NCBI GenBank assembly: GCA_028274465.1
Contig: JAHHQI010000106.1
Span: 1-64,000, forward strand
Direction: 5' to 3'
From: Plantago ovata
Lineage: Eukaryota > Streptophyta > Magnoliopsida > Lamiales > Plantaginaceae
Length of the DNA: 64,000 nt
Positions 48,009 to 60,453 of the stretch are shown piece by piece. Each line of letters begins with the position of its first letter. The first letter of the stretch is position 1. The position numbers and the translations under genes were made by a program. The notes under the pieces are model-generated. The model was given only the letters and a program-made list of their open reading frames with translations. It was not told the DNA's origin and ran no database searches.

Positions 48009-49222
48009 TGATGAACGTGTATTTTACACCTTCATTCGAGTATTTTTTTCACCTATTTAGCTATCCTCTATGATAATTTAGCTATATTTTAGTGCATTTT
48101 ATTAGAATAGTGTCACGTTTCCTTTTTCTTTGCATTTTTCAGGTTTTAGGTGAAAAACGTGTTTTTATGGGCAATATTGATGAAGTGGACGAGGTTTTGG
48201 TGTATCGAGGACATTCGTGGAGTATCTAGAAGGTTCCGGATGAGATTTGAGGCCTAGGGGACGAGTTTCAAGGCTTAAAGGTCACTAGAAGGCAAAATCC
48301 GAGTCCGAAAAGGAAAAGAAGACTAAAATCTCGCTGGTTTAGATCGGACGTCCCAGGAGAATTTCCTGGGACGTGGGGCGAATCGCCCCGTACCAGGCGA
48401 ATCACCCGGCGTCTGGGCGGCTCGCCCCATGCTATTCCGAACATTATATATAGTTGCTCCATTCTCTACGTTTTTCATACCTTTTCACATTATTTTGAGA
48501 GACGAATTTTCCAGAGCCTGTTCTGGGAATTCTTAGCATAGGAGACTCTTTTTCTTATCAATTTGGAGAATTAAGCATAGCAATTGGACCTCGTTGTTTA
48601 TCAATTCTTGCTTGTGAGTTAGCAATTCTTCGGAGATTGACAACCTTCGTCGGTAACATTGTATCTCACGATTTTTCTACTTTTATTTATTTCTTTCAAC
48701 ATGTTTTCATTCAATCTTGCTTTGATTCTTGTTGATTGCAATTTATCTATGAGTAGCTAAATCTATCGTTGGTGATAGTATGTGATTTCTTAGCTAGGGT
48801 TCTTAATTATGCATGATTGGCTGTAACGCGATTCAGACTTGACTTATTGCTTTATTTCTTTGATCTATCTAAGCCCTCTATCTTCGTAGTGTTGAATTGA
48901 ACGGAACACATTGGACAATTCATGATCTTAGATTTCTATGCAAACGTTCAAGTACTTCATGCATGATTATTAACCTGATGCTTTGAATGATCATACTATC
49001 GCTAACTTCCATTATTATTGATAAAACAATCTGTGCTAAGTCGTTTGTTCAGTTTATAGTTTAAGTTAAATTAGATAAAACTAGTTATAGTCCTTAGAGA
49101 TCGACACTCGAGGTTATTTTACTTCTACGCTACGTGCCTTGATTTTCGTTGTAGTTGTGAATTGCCTTTGGCTAAAAACAAAATTTATTTGATTAGTTGA
49201 GCCTGAAAAATTCGGTTCATCA
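48009..49222 (+). repeat. 5' LTR of the pol-less Athila element
   Basis: Bounded by TGATGAACGT and GGTTCATCA. A hairpin cluster (48347-48428) precedes the TATA box (TTATATATAG, about 48444-48453). It is clearly related to, but well diverged from, the LTR at 53026. Confidence 0.88.
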
Positions 49223-49361
49223 AATTGGCGCTGTTGCCGGGGGCTATACTCCTTTTTTCTGTTTAGCTTATTTATATTTTCAGCATTGAATTCCTAGTTA
49301 TAGTAGTTTAGTTAATTTGATCTCTCTTGATACTCTTTTCTTTGCTTGTTACAGATAGTGT

Positions 49362-51520
49362 ATGCGAAGTACACAATCTAGAGGAACACCGCTAGCTGAA
49401 CCAATCACTGACATCGACAGAGTCTACCACCAAAGAAGGCGACTACTTCGACAACGTGAACTAGAGGAAATAGAGGATACCGATTTCTCTGAATCTCTAC
49501 ACAGTCTTTTTGAAGAAATCGTCGTAATGGCAGAAGCTAGACCACTGAAATCATGGGTTCAACCCACCAAGGATCGTATGAGAGGACCGGCGATTGTTCT
49601 TTCACCTGCAACTCGAGATCTGGAAATAAAAAACCACATGTTCCAGCAACTTCCGAGGTTCTATGGCTTGGCTAGGGAAGACGTGATGGGGTACTTGCAT
49701 GATATCGATGACTTCGTCAACCAACTTCCACGATCCGGAGCTGAAATAGCAGCGAATGAGTTGAGAATGAAGGTTTTTGCTATGGGACTTGGCGACAAGG
49801 CCAAGGCATGGTTGAGTTCTCTATCGGCGGGTTCACTTGACACTTGGGCAAAGGTTTTTTCAGCATTCATGGAAAAATACTTTCCTCACACATTGACTAC
49901 CGCGCTTAAGGCGCAAATCACTGGATTCAAACAAGAGTATGATGAGACCATCTACACCGCGTTTGAGAGGTTCCAAGACCTCATGAAAAAGTGCCCTCAC
50001 CATGGTTTTGAGCTTTCGGATCTTGTCCAACACTTCTACAATGGACTGACCTTTGAGAATCAGCAAGTGGTGGATTTTCAATGCCGTGGCAATATTTGGG
50101 AGGAAACCGCGGAAGCCGTCTGGGCGATTTTCGAAAGGCTTGCTAAGGGTTCACAATTCAAGGATCCAAGAGCAATGGTTAGGAGACGTGGACCTGAAGC
50201 TCCACCTACTCAAGAGGCCCCTATGTATGGGGGGAATGGTGATAGATTCGAGTGCTTTACCAATGAGTTGAAACAAGTCCTCAAGAACTCCGATGGTACA
50301 TCTATGTCGAATGAAGTTTGCCAAATATGCAAGAACTATGGGCATGGAGCTCATATGTGTAGATCGGAGCTTGCATATGATGATGGCAGTTGGGTTCAAG
50401 GAAGCGAAGAGGAAGCTTTTGCTGCGGAATTTGGTACTCAAGAAGCTAGCTATGGACAAGATGGTAGGAATCCTCGAGGTGGATTTTGGAGAAGAGGGTT
50501 CCGAAACAATCAAGGATATGCATCGGCTAGCCAAACTTTTGGCGCTATCCAAGACCGTAGTAAGCTTAGCTATGGTAATGATCACTGCGAAAATCCCACT
50601 CCCAAGGAGCAATCGAAGTCGAAGACGTCTCTACTCATGGAAAACTTGCAGAAAATGGTTGATCACACCCATGGTTTTCTTAAGCGTTATGAAGAAGATT
50701 CTGAGAAGACTAGGGTGAGGCTGGATCGTTTGGAAGAGAGCACTAGGCTTGCCCATGAAAAGATGCAAGAGTTGATTGACCGTGGAGCGAGTAGGGAGCA
50801 TGGGAAGTTGCCTAGCAACACTGAGAAGTCGATGTCTATTACCTTGGTGGGTGATCTTCCTGTTGAAATCACCATCAAGAAGGTTGCTAAATGTGAGTGT
50901 TGCAAGGATGGAGAACCTCCACTAGCCAAGGAAGAAGAGAAGGACCTTGGATTTGATGCGAGTGATGAGGAGCAAGAGGATCCCGAGTCAATTCCCGAGA
51001 GTTTCGATGTTAAGATTGGGGTTGGTGAACTTGAAGATGTTCGTGCTACACTAGATACGGGATCTTACTCTAATGGTTTCCTAATGAATGTGTTTGAGAA
51101 GAGTGGCCTTGGAAAACTATCTGAGCATAAGACTATTGTGCCATTGGCGGATGGATCCTTCCTGAGACCCGAAGGCGTTGTGAAGAACGTATTGGTTAAG
51201 ATTGGTGAAGCTTCTATGTAAACCAACTTTGTAGTTATGCCGGCGTCTACACCTGGGATGAGGGATGTTGTCCTCTTGGGGCGAACGTTCTTGACTAAGC
51301 TAGGATCCGTGATAGACATCTACCGAAGAACTTGCACCATTGAGGTGGATGGCAAGCAACATGTGTTGCGAGCCATATCTGATCCAAATATTCACTTCAA
51401 TGCTTCTCACACAATTAACTACTTTGGTCTTGCTGTCTATGTTCATTCTCATTCACAGGTTCGTGGCATGAGGAAAAGATCCATGAAGGGGAAGTCTAGT
51501 ACCCTAAAAAAGAAGAACTA
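49362..51520 (+). mobile_element. gag-protease region of the pol-less Athila element
   Basis: Gag domain with MGLGDKAKAWLSSLSAGSLD and FMEKYFPHTLTT, zinc knuckle CQICKNYGHGAHMC (CX2CX4HX4C), a coiled coil, then the aspartic protease region with TLDTGSYSNGF and VVLLGRTFLTKLGSVID. This gag differs strongly from those at 54.5 and 61.6 kb. Confidence 0.82.
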
Positions 51521-51539
51521 AGAGCAAGAAGAAGTCGAG

Positions 51540-52610
51540 TCAAAGACTATAAACAATGGCGCTATCCGGGAGGCAACCCGGAGATTTTATCGCTTTATTG
51601 CATTGCATGCATTCATACATTGAACAATTTGCCTTTCTTTATGTGAATTTGTTCGTTTATGTGATGTTTTGTGCTTATATTTATGTTTGAGTAAATTTTT
51701 TCGAGTGTTTTTATGAGGAGAATGATTTTCGGGGATAAAAACTAGACTTTTTTTCGAAAAATTTCGTCTTCCCACCTCTGGCGATGGGGGGCGAATCGCC
51801 CCACACACGGGGCGAATCGCCCCCCGTTTCCTGATAGTATTTGAGCGTGTTTCCTCCCCCAAATCCTCATTATCTCATCTTCATCACCTCTCTTACTCCA
51901 AAACACCCAAAACCTCAAAAAATCTTCAATCTTTCATAAAATCTTCAATTCTCCATCAAATTTTGTGTTCTTTAGCTACAATTGAAGCCCATTACGTGCT
52001 CTTTCTTTCCATCTGAATAAATTTCATCCTAGTTCATTCATTCTTCGGATCTGAGGTAACTTCACATGAACCCTAATTTTTCAAATTTGGGGTTTTTTTG
52101 ATTTATGCTTCAATTGAGCTTATATGATGAATGGGTTGATTGTTTGTGTGATTAGAAACATTATTCACTATCAATTGCATGTTCAATTATGCTTGGTTTG
52201 TTGGTTTGAAAATTTTGCCTACTAGATGTATATGTCTTAAGGTGCATTGTTTCTTTTCCTTTTATTCCATGTCTATGGGTGTGCTTATTGATATGATAGT
52301 GATGGACATGATGGTGTAACGCATGATTGATGAGTTTGAGGATTTTTTATGCTAGATTTTTTGCTACTATGGTATGATTTGAGCCTTATGATTTAAGGCT
52401 ATTTGTTGTCTAGCATGAGCTTAATTTGATATGTTACATGTCTAAGATGTGTTGGTGTGTTGCATTTTAGTACTAGAAGTGGCTAGATTAGACATGGAGG
52501 TTTTGAGGAGTACGATTGTTGATGTTATCACTCGTGTGTTTCACTCTTGCATTTGCATATGCATGAATCTGTTTTATGGCATACAAGATACTAATTGCTG
52601 CTTGTAGGAA
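51540..52610. other. Post-pol spacer of the Athila element
   Basis: No gene. It holds two hairpins GGGGCGAATCGCCCC (51779-51826) and a long leader-like stretch. Confidence 0.55.
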
Positions 52611-52612
52611 CC

Positions 52613-53025
52613 ATGCCACCATGTGACAAGAAGAAAGCTGGCTCGTCCAAGAGCAAGAAGGGCAAGGGGGCAGCTTCAAGCTCCCAACCTTCCCATGAGT
52701 TATTTGAGTTGTCACTTGTTGCGATTGACGTCCGTTTGAGGTTCCAATCAGAGCTTGCTCGAGGTGGACGATCAACCATTCCGGATAGAAGGATCGACAT
52801 TCCGGACGGCCATGCTAACCGACCGGGTTACAAGGTGCTCTCCCGTTTGGCTAGGAAGAGGAATTGGGGTTGGTTTACTTCCAACTGATTTAAGGGGTAT
52901 GATACGAGCCTCCATGAGTTCTATGTTGGCTACACGGATGTTGAAAAGAAGGAGGGGGTACTTGTTAGAGGCGTAATCGTGCCATGGACTCCGGCCTCAA
53001 TTTCTGAGTTTATTCATTTGGGGGA
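52613..53025 (+). mobile_element. Extra Athila ORF (putative plant transposon protein domain), partial
   Basis: Lysine- and serine-rich start (MPPCDKKKAGSSKSKKGKG), then ARKRNWGWFTSN and LHEFYVGYTDVEKKEGVLV then RGVIVPWTPASISEFIHLG, which fit the Transposase_32-type domain found in the 3' ORF of Athila elements. It meets the next LTR at 53026. Confidence 0.6.
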
Positions 53026-54285
53026 TGATGAATGTGTATTTTACACTTTCATTTAAATCTTTTTCACCTATTTTAGCTATCCTCTATCTTAATTTACCTA
53101 TATTTTAGTGCATTTTATTAGAATAGTGTCACGTTTCCCTTTAGTTTTTATTTTACAGGTTTTGGTTGAAAAAACGAGGTTTTCCGGGCAATTATATTGA
53201 AGTAGACAAGGAATTGGTGTTCCAGAAGCCTAATTGGAGTATCTGAAAGATTCCGGATAGGATTTGAAGTCTAGGGGTCGAATCTGGAGGCTAGAAGGTC
53301 ACTAGAAGTCAGAAACCGAGTCGAAAAGGGGAAAAAAATCCAAAAACACGTCGAAAACGCATATCTGGCCGAAATTTACTCCCGGGCGAATCGCCCGGGA
53401 TGTGGGGCGAATCGCCCCACACCAGGCGAATCGCCCAGTGTGTGGGGCCCTTCGCCCCACACAATTCGAAGCCTATATATAGTTGCTTAGTTTTTCTCCG
53501 TTTTTCATACTTTTCCTGACCTTTTTTCTCACCTTTCTCTGTAGTTTTAGGTAGGAATTTCCCAGAGCCTGTTCTGGGGGTTCTTAGCTTAGAAGATACA
53601 TTTTCTTAGAAATTTGGAGCTTGTAAGATCGCGATTCTTCGGAGATTGACAACCGTCGGTAACATTGTATCTTACAGTTTTTCTATTTATATTTATATAT
53701 CTTTCATCATGTTTTCATTCATTCGTGGTATGATTTCTGTTGATTGCATGACAACTATGAGTAGCTAAACTTCTCGTTGGTGATAGTATGTGATTTCTTA
53801 GCGAAGGGTTAATAATTATGCTAATAGCTATATCGCGCATTATACCTAGAGTTATTGCTTTATTTCTTTGATCTATCTAAATCTCTATCTTCGTATTGTT
53901 GAATAATTATCGAAAACAATTGGACAATTTATTGATCTTTGATCTATCTAATCTATATCTTCGTAGTGTTGAATAATTACAACTGGACAATTCATTGATC
54001 AAAGATCTCTATGCAAAACCGGGAATTTATGCATGATTATTAACCTGCTATGCTTTGAATGACCATACTATCACCAATCTCCATTATCTGTTAAGAAAAA
54101 CCTTTGCTAAGTAGTCTGCTATTTTATCTTCTCAAGTTAAATTAGATAAAACTAGTTATAGTCCTTAGAGATCGACACTCGAGGTTATTCTACTGCTACA
54201 CTACGGTTTTCGTTGTAGTTGTGAATTGCCTTTGGCCAAATACAAATTTATTTGATTAATTGAGTCTGACAAACTGCTTTCATCA
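53026..54285 (+). repeat. LTR of the gag-pol Athila element
   Basis: 1260 bp, TGATGAATGT...TTTCATCA. Four hairpins with GGCGAATCGCC cores (53379-53462) precede the TATA box (TATATATAG, 53474-53482). Confidence 0.88.
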
Positions 54286-54513
54286 AATTGGCGCCGTTGC
54301 CGGGGACTATACTCCTTTTTTCTGTTTAATTTGTTTATATTTTCAGCATTCAATTCCTAGATCTAGTAGTTTTTAGTTTTCCCCTTTAATCTCTCTCTGA
54401 TACCCCTTTCCTAGTCTTAGTAGTATTCGATTTCTAGAGATTTTCTTAATCTTCGAAATTTCTAACGAGACTAATTTTCAGTTTTGAGTGACTCCTGTTC
54501 CAGATTTCCAGGT

Positions 54514-56508
54514 ATGACGACCTTAAAAGCTCGCTTGACACCTACGTTCTCGCAAGTCAGGAAAGGGTCAGCTATATACTTGGAAGAAGAGTTATCAGGG
54601 TATGAGGTAACGAGTTCTGTAGTGAGAAGGATTCCAAGGTTCGAAGATGGAATGGGGATGAATCCGTTAAGCTTCATCAGGTCATATGAGGAAGAAATAG
54701 CAAAGGTTCCAGCAAAGGGGTTCACCGAGGACCAATTATGCAGGAAATTATTTTCTTTTGCTCTGGGATATGAACCAAGGATTTGGATAGCAAGGTTAGC
54801 ACCAGGATCACTGAGGACCTGGAGCCAAGTAGTAGAGGAGTTCTTGGCACGTTTCATGCCTTACCATGAGACGATTGCACTGTGGAATCGGATCGAACAC
54901 TTCAAGCAAGGAGAATACGAGCGGTTCTGTGACACCTATGAACGTTTTGAGTTGTATAAACGTGAGTGCCCCCACCACCGTTTCGACGACGAGGAGCTGA
55001 TTTGATTTTTTGTTGGTTGACTACGTGATGAAGTTAGGCTTCAAGTGGATGGGATGTGTGGAGGTTTAGAAGAATGTATAGTTGAAGAGGCAGTGAAGGT
55101 CTTTCAAAAGTACATCAATGGATCCGCACAATCCGAGAAAATAATGTCGAATGAAGTCACCAACATATATTCAAATCAGGGCGAAACTGACGGGTTATGC
55201 GAAGGATATTCTGAGGACGAAGATATCAGTGAGGAGGAGGAACTTGCGTTTTACACAGGAATTAAAGCCATTGAGAGTGTTTTCGAGATAACACACGCAG
55301 GGCAAGCTGAGAACAATCTTCGCATCGAAAAGGCTTTTGAAGCGGTCGAATTAAGTGAGCAACTTATCAAGGAGCTTAGCCTGTTGAAGTGCGAAAGGTG
55401 CGGCAAAGCAGTCGAGGACACCCCCCTGGAAGTAGTGAGCGAACCACCCGAGGTAGGGGGCGAATCGCCCCCCAACTCCAGGGAATTGGACGACCCCAGT
55501 TCTCCCGATGCGACATCTGAAACTGATTTCGAGCCACTTCCAACTGTTACGACCAAGGAGAATGAGTGCGAAGAGGTGAATCTACTACTCCGTGGAGGCA
55601 AGATGACCACAATTCCAAACTTCGTGCGTCCTAAACGGGTAGAATCTACTGGGACCGAAAATACAGGACCAAGCACAGAACAAGAGGTTAGCGGAAGTTC
55701 CAAAGAACCTCAAGAACTTCCGGGAAGGAATGATGAACCAAGACCATCTGTGGAAGACATAGGTGATGACGAAATCGAGGTAGGAACTCATACGCCAGGG
55801 GAACTTCACAAATCTTCTAACCCATATGTGCCTTCAAAGCCACATGTACCATTCCCAAGTCGGATCAAGCCAGCCAAGAAGGATATTCAAGAATCACCCC
55901 TATTCCAACGCCTGTCAAAAGTGGAAGTCAATGTGCCTCTCTTGGAGTTAATCCAAAACATTCCAGCTTATACGAAATTCTTTCGTGAGATCAAGAACAA
56001 AAGGGTTACTTCAGGAAAGGAAGTGAATGGGGTTGAAACGGTCAACTCAATTGCCGGATTGCCCGTAAAGAAAAAGGATCCTGGAAGTTTCATCATCGAC
56101 ATCGCCTTAGGGAATGGACGAACTACGAAGGCAATGCTTGACTTAGGAGCTAGCATTAACTTAATGCCCTATTCGGTGTACAAGGCCCTGGAACTCGGAG
56201 AATTGATACCAACTGATATGGTCGTCCAAATGGCAGACCAAAGTGTGAAGAGGCCGGTCGGGATAATAGAAGACATCCTTGTGAAGGTGGACAAATTGAT
56301 AATCCCAGCTGATTTTGTAGTAATGAAGTCTGCAGACGAGGGAAAGAGCCATATTCGTGAGCACGTAGTACTACTTGGGAGACCGTTCATGGCGACTACC
56401 AACACATGCCTTGAACTTAAGGGCAAGAAAATAACCATGGAGGTAATGGGCGAGAAGATTGAGTTGGTAGGATGTACATCGGAGATAAGGAAGTCGCGGA
56501 AGAGTTAA
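54514..56508 (+). mobile_element. gag-protease of the Athila element
   Basis: Gag domain (YEEEIAKVPAKGFTEDQL, LAPGSLRTWSQVVEEFLARF, DTYERFELYKRECPHHRF), an acidic linker with the hairpin-coded PEVGGESPPN, then the protease region (DLGASINLMPYSVYKAL, VVLLGRPFMATTNTCLEL). Confidence 0.85.
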
Positions 56509-56519
56509 ATTTTGTCGAT

Positions 56520-59500
56520 TGCTATGAGTCCGTGATTTCCGAATTTCATCATTGCCATGATAATCGTGAACCACTTGAGGCGGCACTGACCATGCAAACT
56601 GAGACGTGCTACATGACCGAAGAAGCAAGGGAACTAGTTGAAATAATGGATAGCACCCCAGAAATTCCCGCAGGAGAGGAGGTACTTGAACCTTTAGATG
56701 AAGAAGAGGAAGAAAGTAGGTTTCCTGAAGAGCCTAGCTTAGAATTGAAACCGCTTCCTGCGCACCTCAAGTATGTGTACTTAGGAGAAAATCAGAAGAA
56801 GCCTGTAATTGTCTCCTCACATCTCTCCAACGATGAAGAAAGTAGGCTGATTGAAGTATTGAAAGAAAATTCTGCAGCTATAGGATGGGGGATCAGTGAT
56901 ATCAAAGGAATTAGCCCTACACGGTGTGTGCACAACATCACTCTAGAACAAGATGCCAAACCCGTTAGGCAACCTCAGCGAAGGATAAATCCGGCCATGC
57001 AAGAGGTAGTAAAGAAAGAAGTGATCAAGTTGCTAGATGCCGATATGATTTACCCCATTCCTGATAGTCGATGGGTGAGCCCTGTACATGTAGTCCCTAA
57101 GAAATCAGGAGTCACGGTGGAAGAGAATGAGAAGGGAGAGTTGGTACCGGTTAGGAAGACCACTGGATGGCGGATGTGCATTGACTATAGAAGATTAAAT
57201 GCCGCCACTAAGAAATACCACTTCCCTTTACCATTTATAGATGACATGCTAAACCGCCTTGCGGGGCGGAAGTTTTATTGTTTTCTTGATGGTTTATCAA
57301 GTTTCTACCAGATTCCGATTGCACCTGAGGATCAGGAGAAGACGACATTCACTTGCCCATTCGGAACATTTGCCTATATGAGGATTCCATTTGGACTATG
57401 CAACGCTCCCGCCAGTTTTCAAAGGTGCATGCTTTCTGTTTTCTCTGACATGGTAACTAAATTTGTTGAAGTTTTCATGGATGATTTTTCCCTTTTTGGT
57501 GATTCGTTTGATGAATGCTTTCAAAGATTAGATCTTGTTTTGAAAAGGTGCATTGAATGCAATTTGACCTTAAGCTGGGAGAAGAGTCATTACATGGTTA
57601 GAGAAGGCATTGTTCTAGGACATGTAGTTTCTGAAAGAGGTATTGAGGTAGACAAGGCTAAGATCGAAATCATTGAAAAACTTCCCCCACCTACTTGTGT
57701 GAAAGAATTGCAATCTTTTCTTGGCCATGTAGGATTTCATAGGAGGTTTATTAAAGATTTTTCGAAAATTGTTAAACCGTTAAGTAGCTTGCTTGCAAAA
57801 GATGTGGTTTTCCATTTCTCTAATAAATGCTTAGTTGATTTTAATACCCTTAAGGAAAAGTTTGTTTCTGCTCCCATTGTTGTGCCGCCTGGTTGGAATC
57901 TTCCTTTTGAGATTATGTGTGATGCTTCGAATGTTGCTATGGGTGCTGTTTTGTGCCAAAAAGTTGATAAGCAGTATCGTGTGATTTATTATGTTAGTAA
58001 GACTCTAGACTCTGCGCAAGTTAATTATACAACTACTGAAAAGGAATTTTTAGCTGTTGTCTTTGCTTTACAAAAGTTTAGGTCTTATTTAATTGGCCAT
58101 CCTGTGAATGTCCATACTGATCATGCTGCTTTGAGACATTTGATAGCTAAGCAAGATTCTAAGCGTAGGTTAATCCGTTGGGTCCTTTTGCTGCAAGACT
58201 TTGATTTGACCATAGTAGATAGAGCTGGTAGGGAGAATTTAGTAGCCGATCATTTGTCCAGAATACCCAATATTCCTGTTGATTCAATACCCATCAATGA
58301 GGACCTCCCGGATGAGCACTTAATGAAGGCTGATGAAGAGCCATGGTATGCTGATATTGTAAACTATTTGGATATGAATGTTTGCCCTACTAACTTTTCA
58401 GCCTCAGACAAGAGAGCCCTTGCCAAGCGTTGCAGGACTTACATATGGGATGATCCGCATCTATTCAAAGAAGGAGCTGATGGGATTCTAAGGAGATGCG
58501 TGCCACAAGAAGAGCAACAAAGTGTGTTGAGTCATTGCCATGAGCTTAATTGTGGGGGACACTATAGTGGCTTGAAAACAGCTCGCAAGGTACTGCAATC
58601 AGGGTTTTTCTGGCCAACAATATACCGAGATGCTGGAAGTTTTGTGAAGAATTGTGACCCATGTCAACGAGGTGGTAATATTGGCAAGAAAGTCGAAATG
58701 CCCCTTCAAGGGAATCTAGTGGTAGAACCTTTCGATGTATGGGGCATTGATTTCATGGGACTATTTCCATCAAGTGGAGGCTATGTATACATTCTTGTTG
58801 CAGTGGATTATGTGACTAAATGGGTGGAGGCAATTCCTACAAAAACAAATGACGGCGCAGTGGTTATGAAGTTCTTGAAGGAGGTAATATTCTCAAGATT
58901 TGGGTGCCCTAGGACAATCATCAGTGATGGAGGGTCACACTTCGTCAATAGAACGTTTGTCTCGCTTCTTAAGAGATACAATGTCCACCATAGTGTCGCT
59001 ACACCATATCACCTACAGACATCGGGACAAGTCGAAGTCAGCAACCGTCAAATTAAGAAGATCCTGGAGCGAGTAGTGAAGCCTAGTAGGAAAGATTGGG
59101 CAGGAAAATTGAATGATGGACTTTGGGCATACAGGACTAGCTACAAGACGGTGATCGGGACCACTCCGTACAGACTTGTGTATGGGAAAGCATGTCATCT
59201 TCCCGTAGAACTGGAACACAAGGCATATATAAAGGCACTCAATCTTGATATGGGAAAAGCTGGCGAGGAACGATTGTTGCAACTAGATGAGCTTGATGAA
59301 TTACGACTAGGTGCTTATGAAAATGCCAAGATCCTACAAGGAACGTACTAAGAAGTATCATGATCGTGGTATAGTACGTAAGGAATTGATTCCTGGACAA
59401 AAAGCTTTGGTATTTAATTCTCACCTTCGACTATTTCCTGGAAAGTTCCGTACTCGTTGGGATGGACCGTACGATATTATCGAAGTTGCTCCCCATGGAG

Positions 59501-59640
59501 CTGTAAAACTCTTTGATCCAAAGACGGGAAATACCTTCAAGGTGAATGGCCAGCGAGTGAAGCCATACTTCGAGATATCTAGTGATCAAAGGGAGGTTGA
59601 TCACCTTGAGCTTACCCTTACCGCCTCCACAAAAGGTTAG
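56520..59640 (+). mobile_element. pol of the Athila element (RT, RNase H, integrase)
   Basis: Reverse transcriptase ([44 protein letters not shown]), RNase H ([27 protein letters not shown]), integrase zinc motif ([24 protein letters not shown]), core ([38 protein letters not shown]) and C-terminal part (RTRWDGPYDIIEVAPHGAV). Confidence 0.92.
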
Positions 59641-60353
59641 TGAGTTTTGTTTTGTTTTCTTACGAGTTTGATTGAGTATTATAGGTCACTTATACAAGTA
59701 TTAGCTCTCACCTTGAATCCACTATTGACGTTCGGGACGAGCGACGACGTTCAGGTTTGGGGAGGGGGTTATCGCTGGTTATCTCTATACTTATCTTGCT
59801 TTATAAACTCGTGATATTTTTTGCATTTGCACGTTTACTGCTTTCTTAGTTTTTAGGTTGCATTCACTACATTCATCCTAGGATAGTCTTGCGTGTTTTA
59901 TATGGAGTTTATTGCCAAATTTTTTGAACTTTTTTATTGGGTAGATTAACTAACTATTCCATTAATCATATGCTTCGTCTCTATTGTTTGAGGTTTTTCA
60001 CGCTTGGCTTGTCACATTTATGTATTGCACTTAGTTAAGCTTGGTAGTCTCGACATCACTTAGTGGTGTTTTCTCTACTGCTGTTCACGAAGGCCTTTAT
60101 CATAGGATGATGCATGTTAGGGTCTTATGGTTGTTTTCCCGAGTAATTATGTACCTAAGAGGCAACAAGTCTTCACCATGCTTTGAGATTGCTAAATGCC
60201 TAGGAAGGAGGTAGTGTGAGGTTGTGTGATCCTTTGTTTGCAACCTATTCTTTTGAATAGGTTTGGGGAGGGGGTTACACTATCATTAGACTTGTTTTTC
60301 GTTTTTCATTTCTGTGTTGTGAGTTTATTTATCCTTTCTCGTAAATTTTGTAC
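59641..60353 (+). other. Post-pol spacer with two identical purine tracts
   Basis: GTTTGGGGAGGGGGTTA occurs at about 59756-59772 and 60261-60277. Such tracts mark plus-strand priming or the start of the Athila 3' region. No gene is seen. Confidence 0.55.
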
Positions 60354-60453
60354 NNNNNNNNNNNNNNNNNNNNNNNNNNNNNNNNNNNNNNNNNNNNNNN
60401 NNNNNNNNNNNNNNNNNNNNNNNNNNNNNNNNNNNNNNNNNNNNNNNNNNNNN
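60354..60453. other. Assembly gap, 100 N
   Basis: Exactly 100 N, the usual placeholder for a gap of unknown length. It hides the 3' end of the element on the left and the start of the LTR on the right. Confidence 0.99.

Larger units (their letters stand above)
48009..53025 (+). mobile_element. Athila-type Ty3/gypsy element lacking pol
   Basis: 5' LTR 48009-49222 (TGATGAA...TTCATCA), primer-binding site AATTGGCGCTGTTGCCGG, a gag-protease region (about 49.36-51.5 kb), then the post-pol spacer with GGGAGGCAACCCGG (51.56 kb) and the start of the extra Athila ORF (52.61-53.02 kb). No reverse transcriptase or integrase lies between. It is incomplete. An LTR of a related subfamily starts at 53026. 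Age cannot be taken from LTR pairs with confidence. Confidence 0.82.
53026..60353 (+). mobile_element. Athila-type Ty3/gypsy element with gag-pol
   Basis: 5' LTR 53026-54285, primer-binding site AATTGGCGCCGTTGCCGGGG, gag and protease (54.51-56.51 kb), reverse transcriptase, RNase H and integrase (56.5-59.64 kb), then a spacer with two purine runs before the assembly gap. The 3' LTR is not seen. Most of the coding part is open, with about two or three breaks. The FMDDFSLFG form of the RT active site is usual for Athila. Confidence 0.9.
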
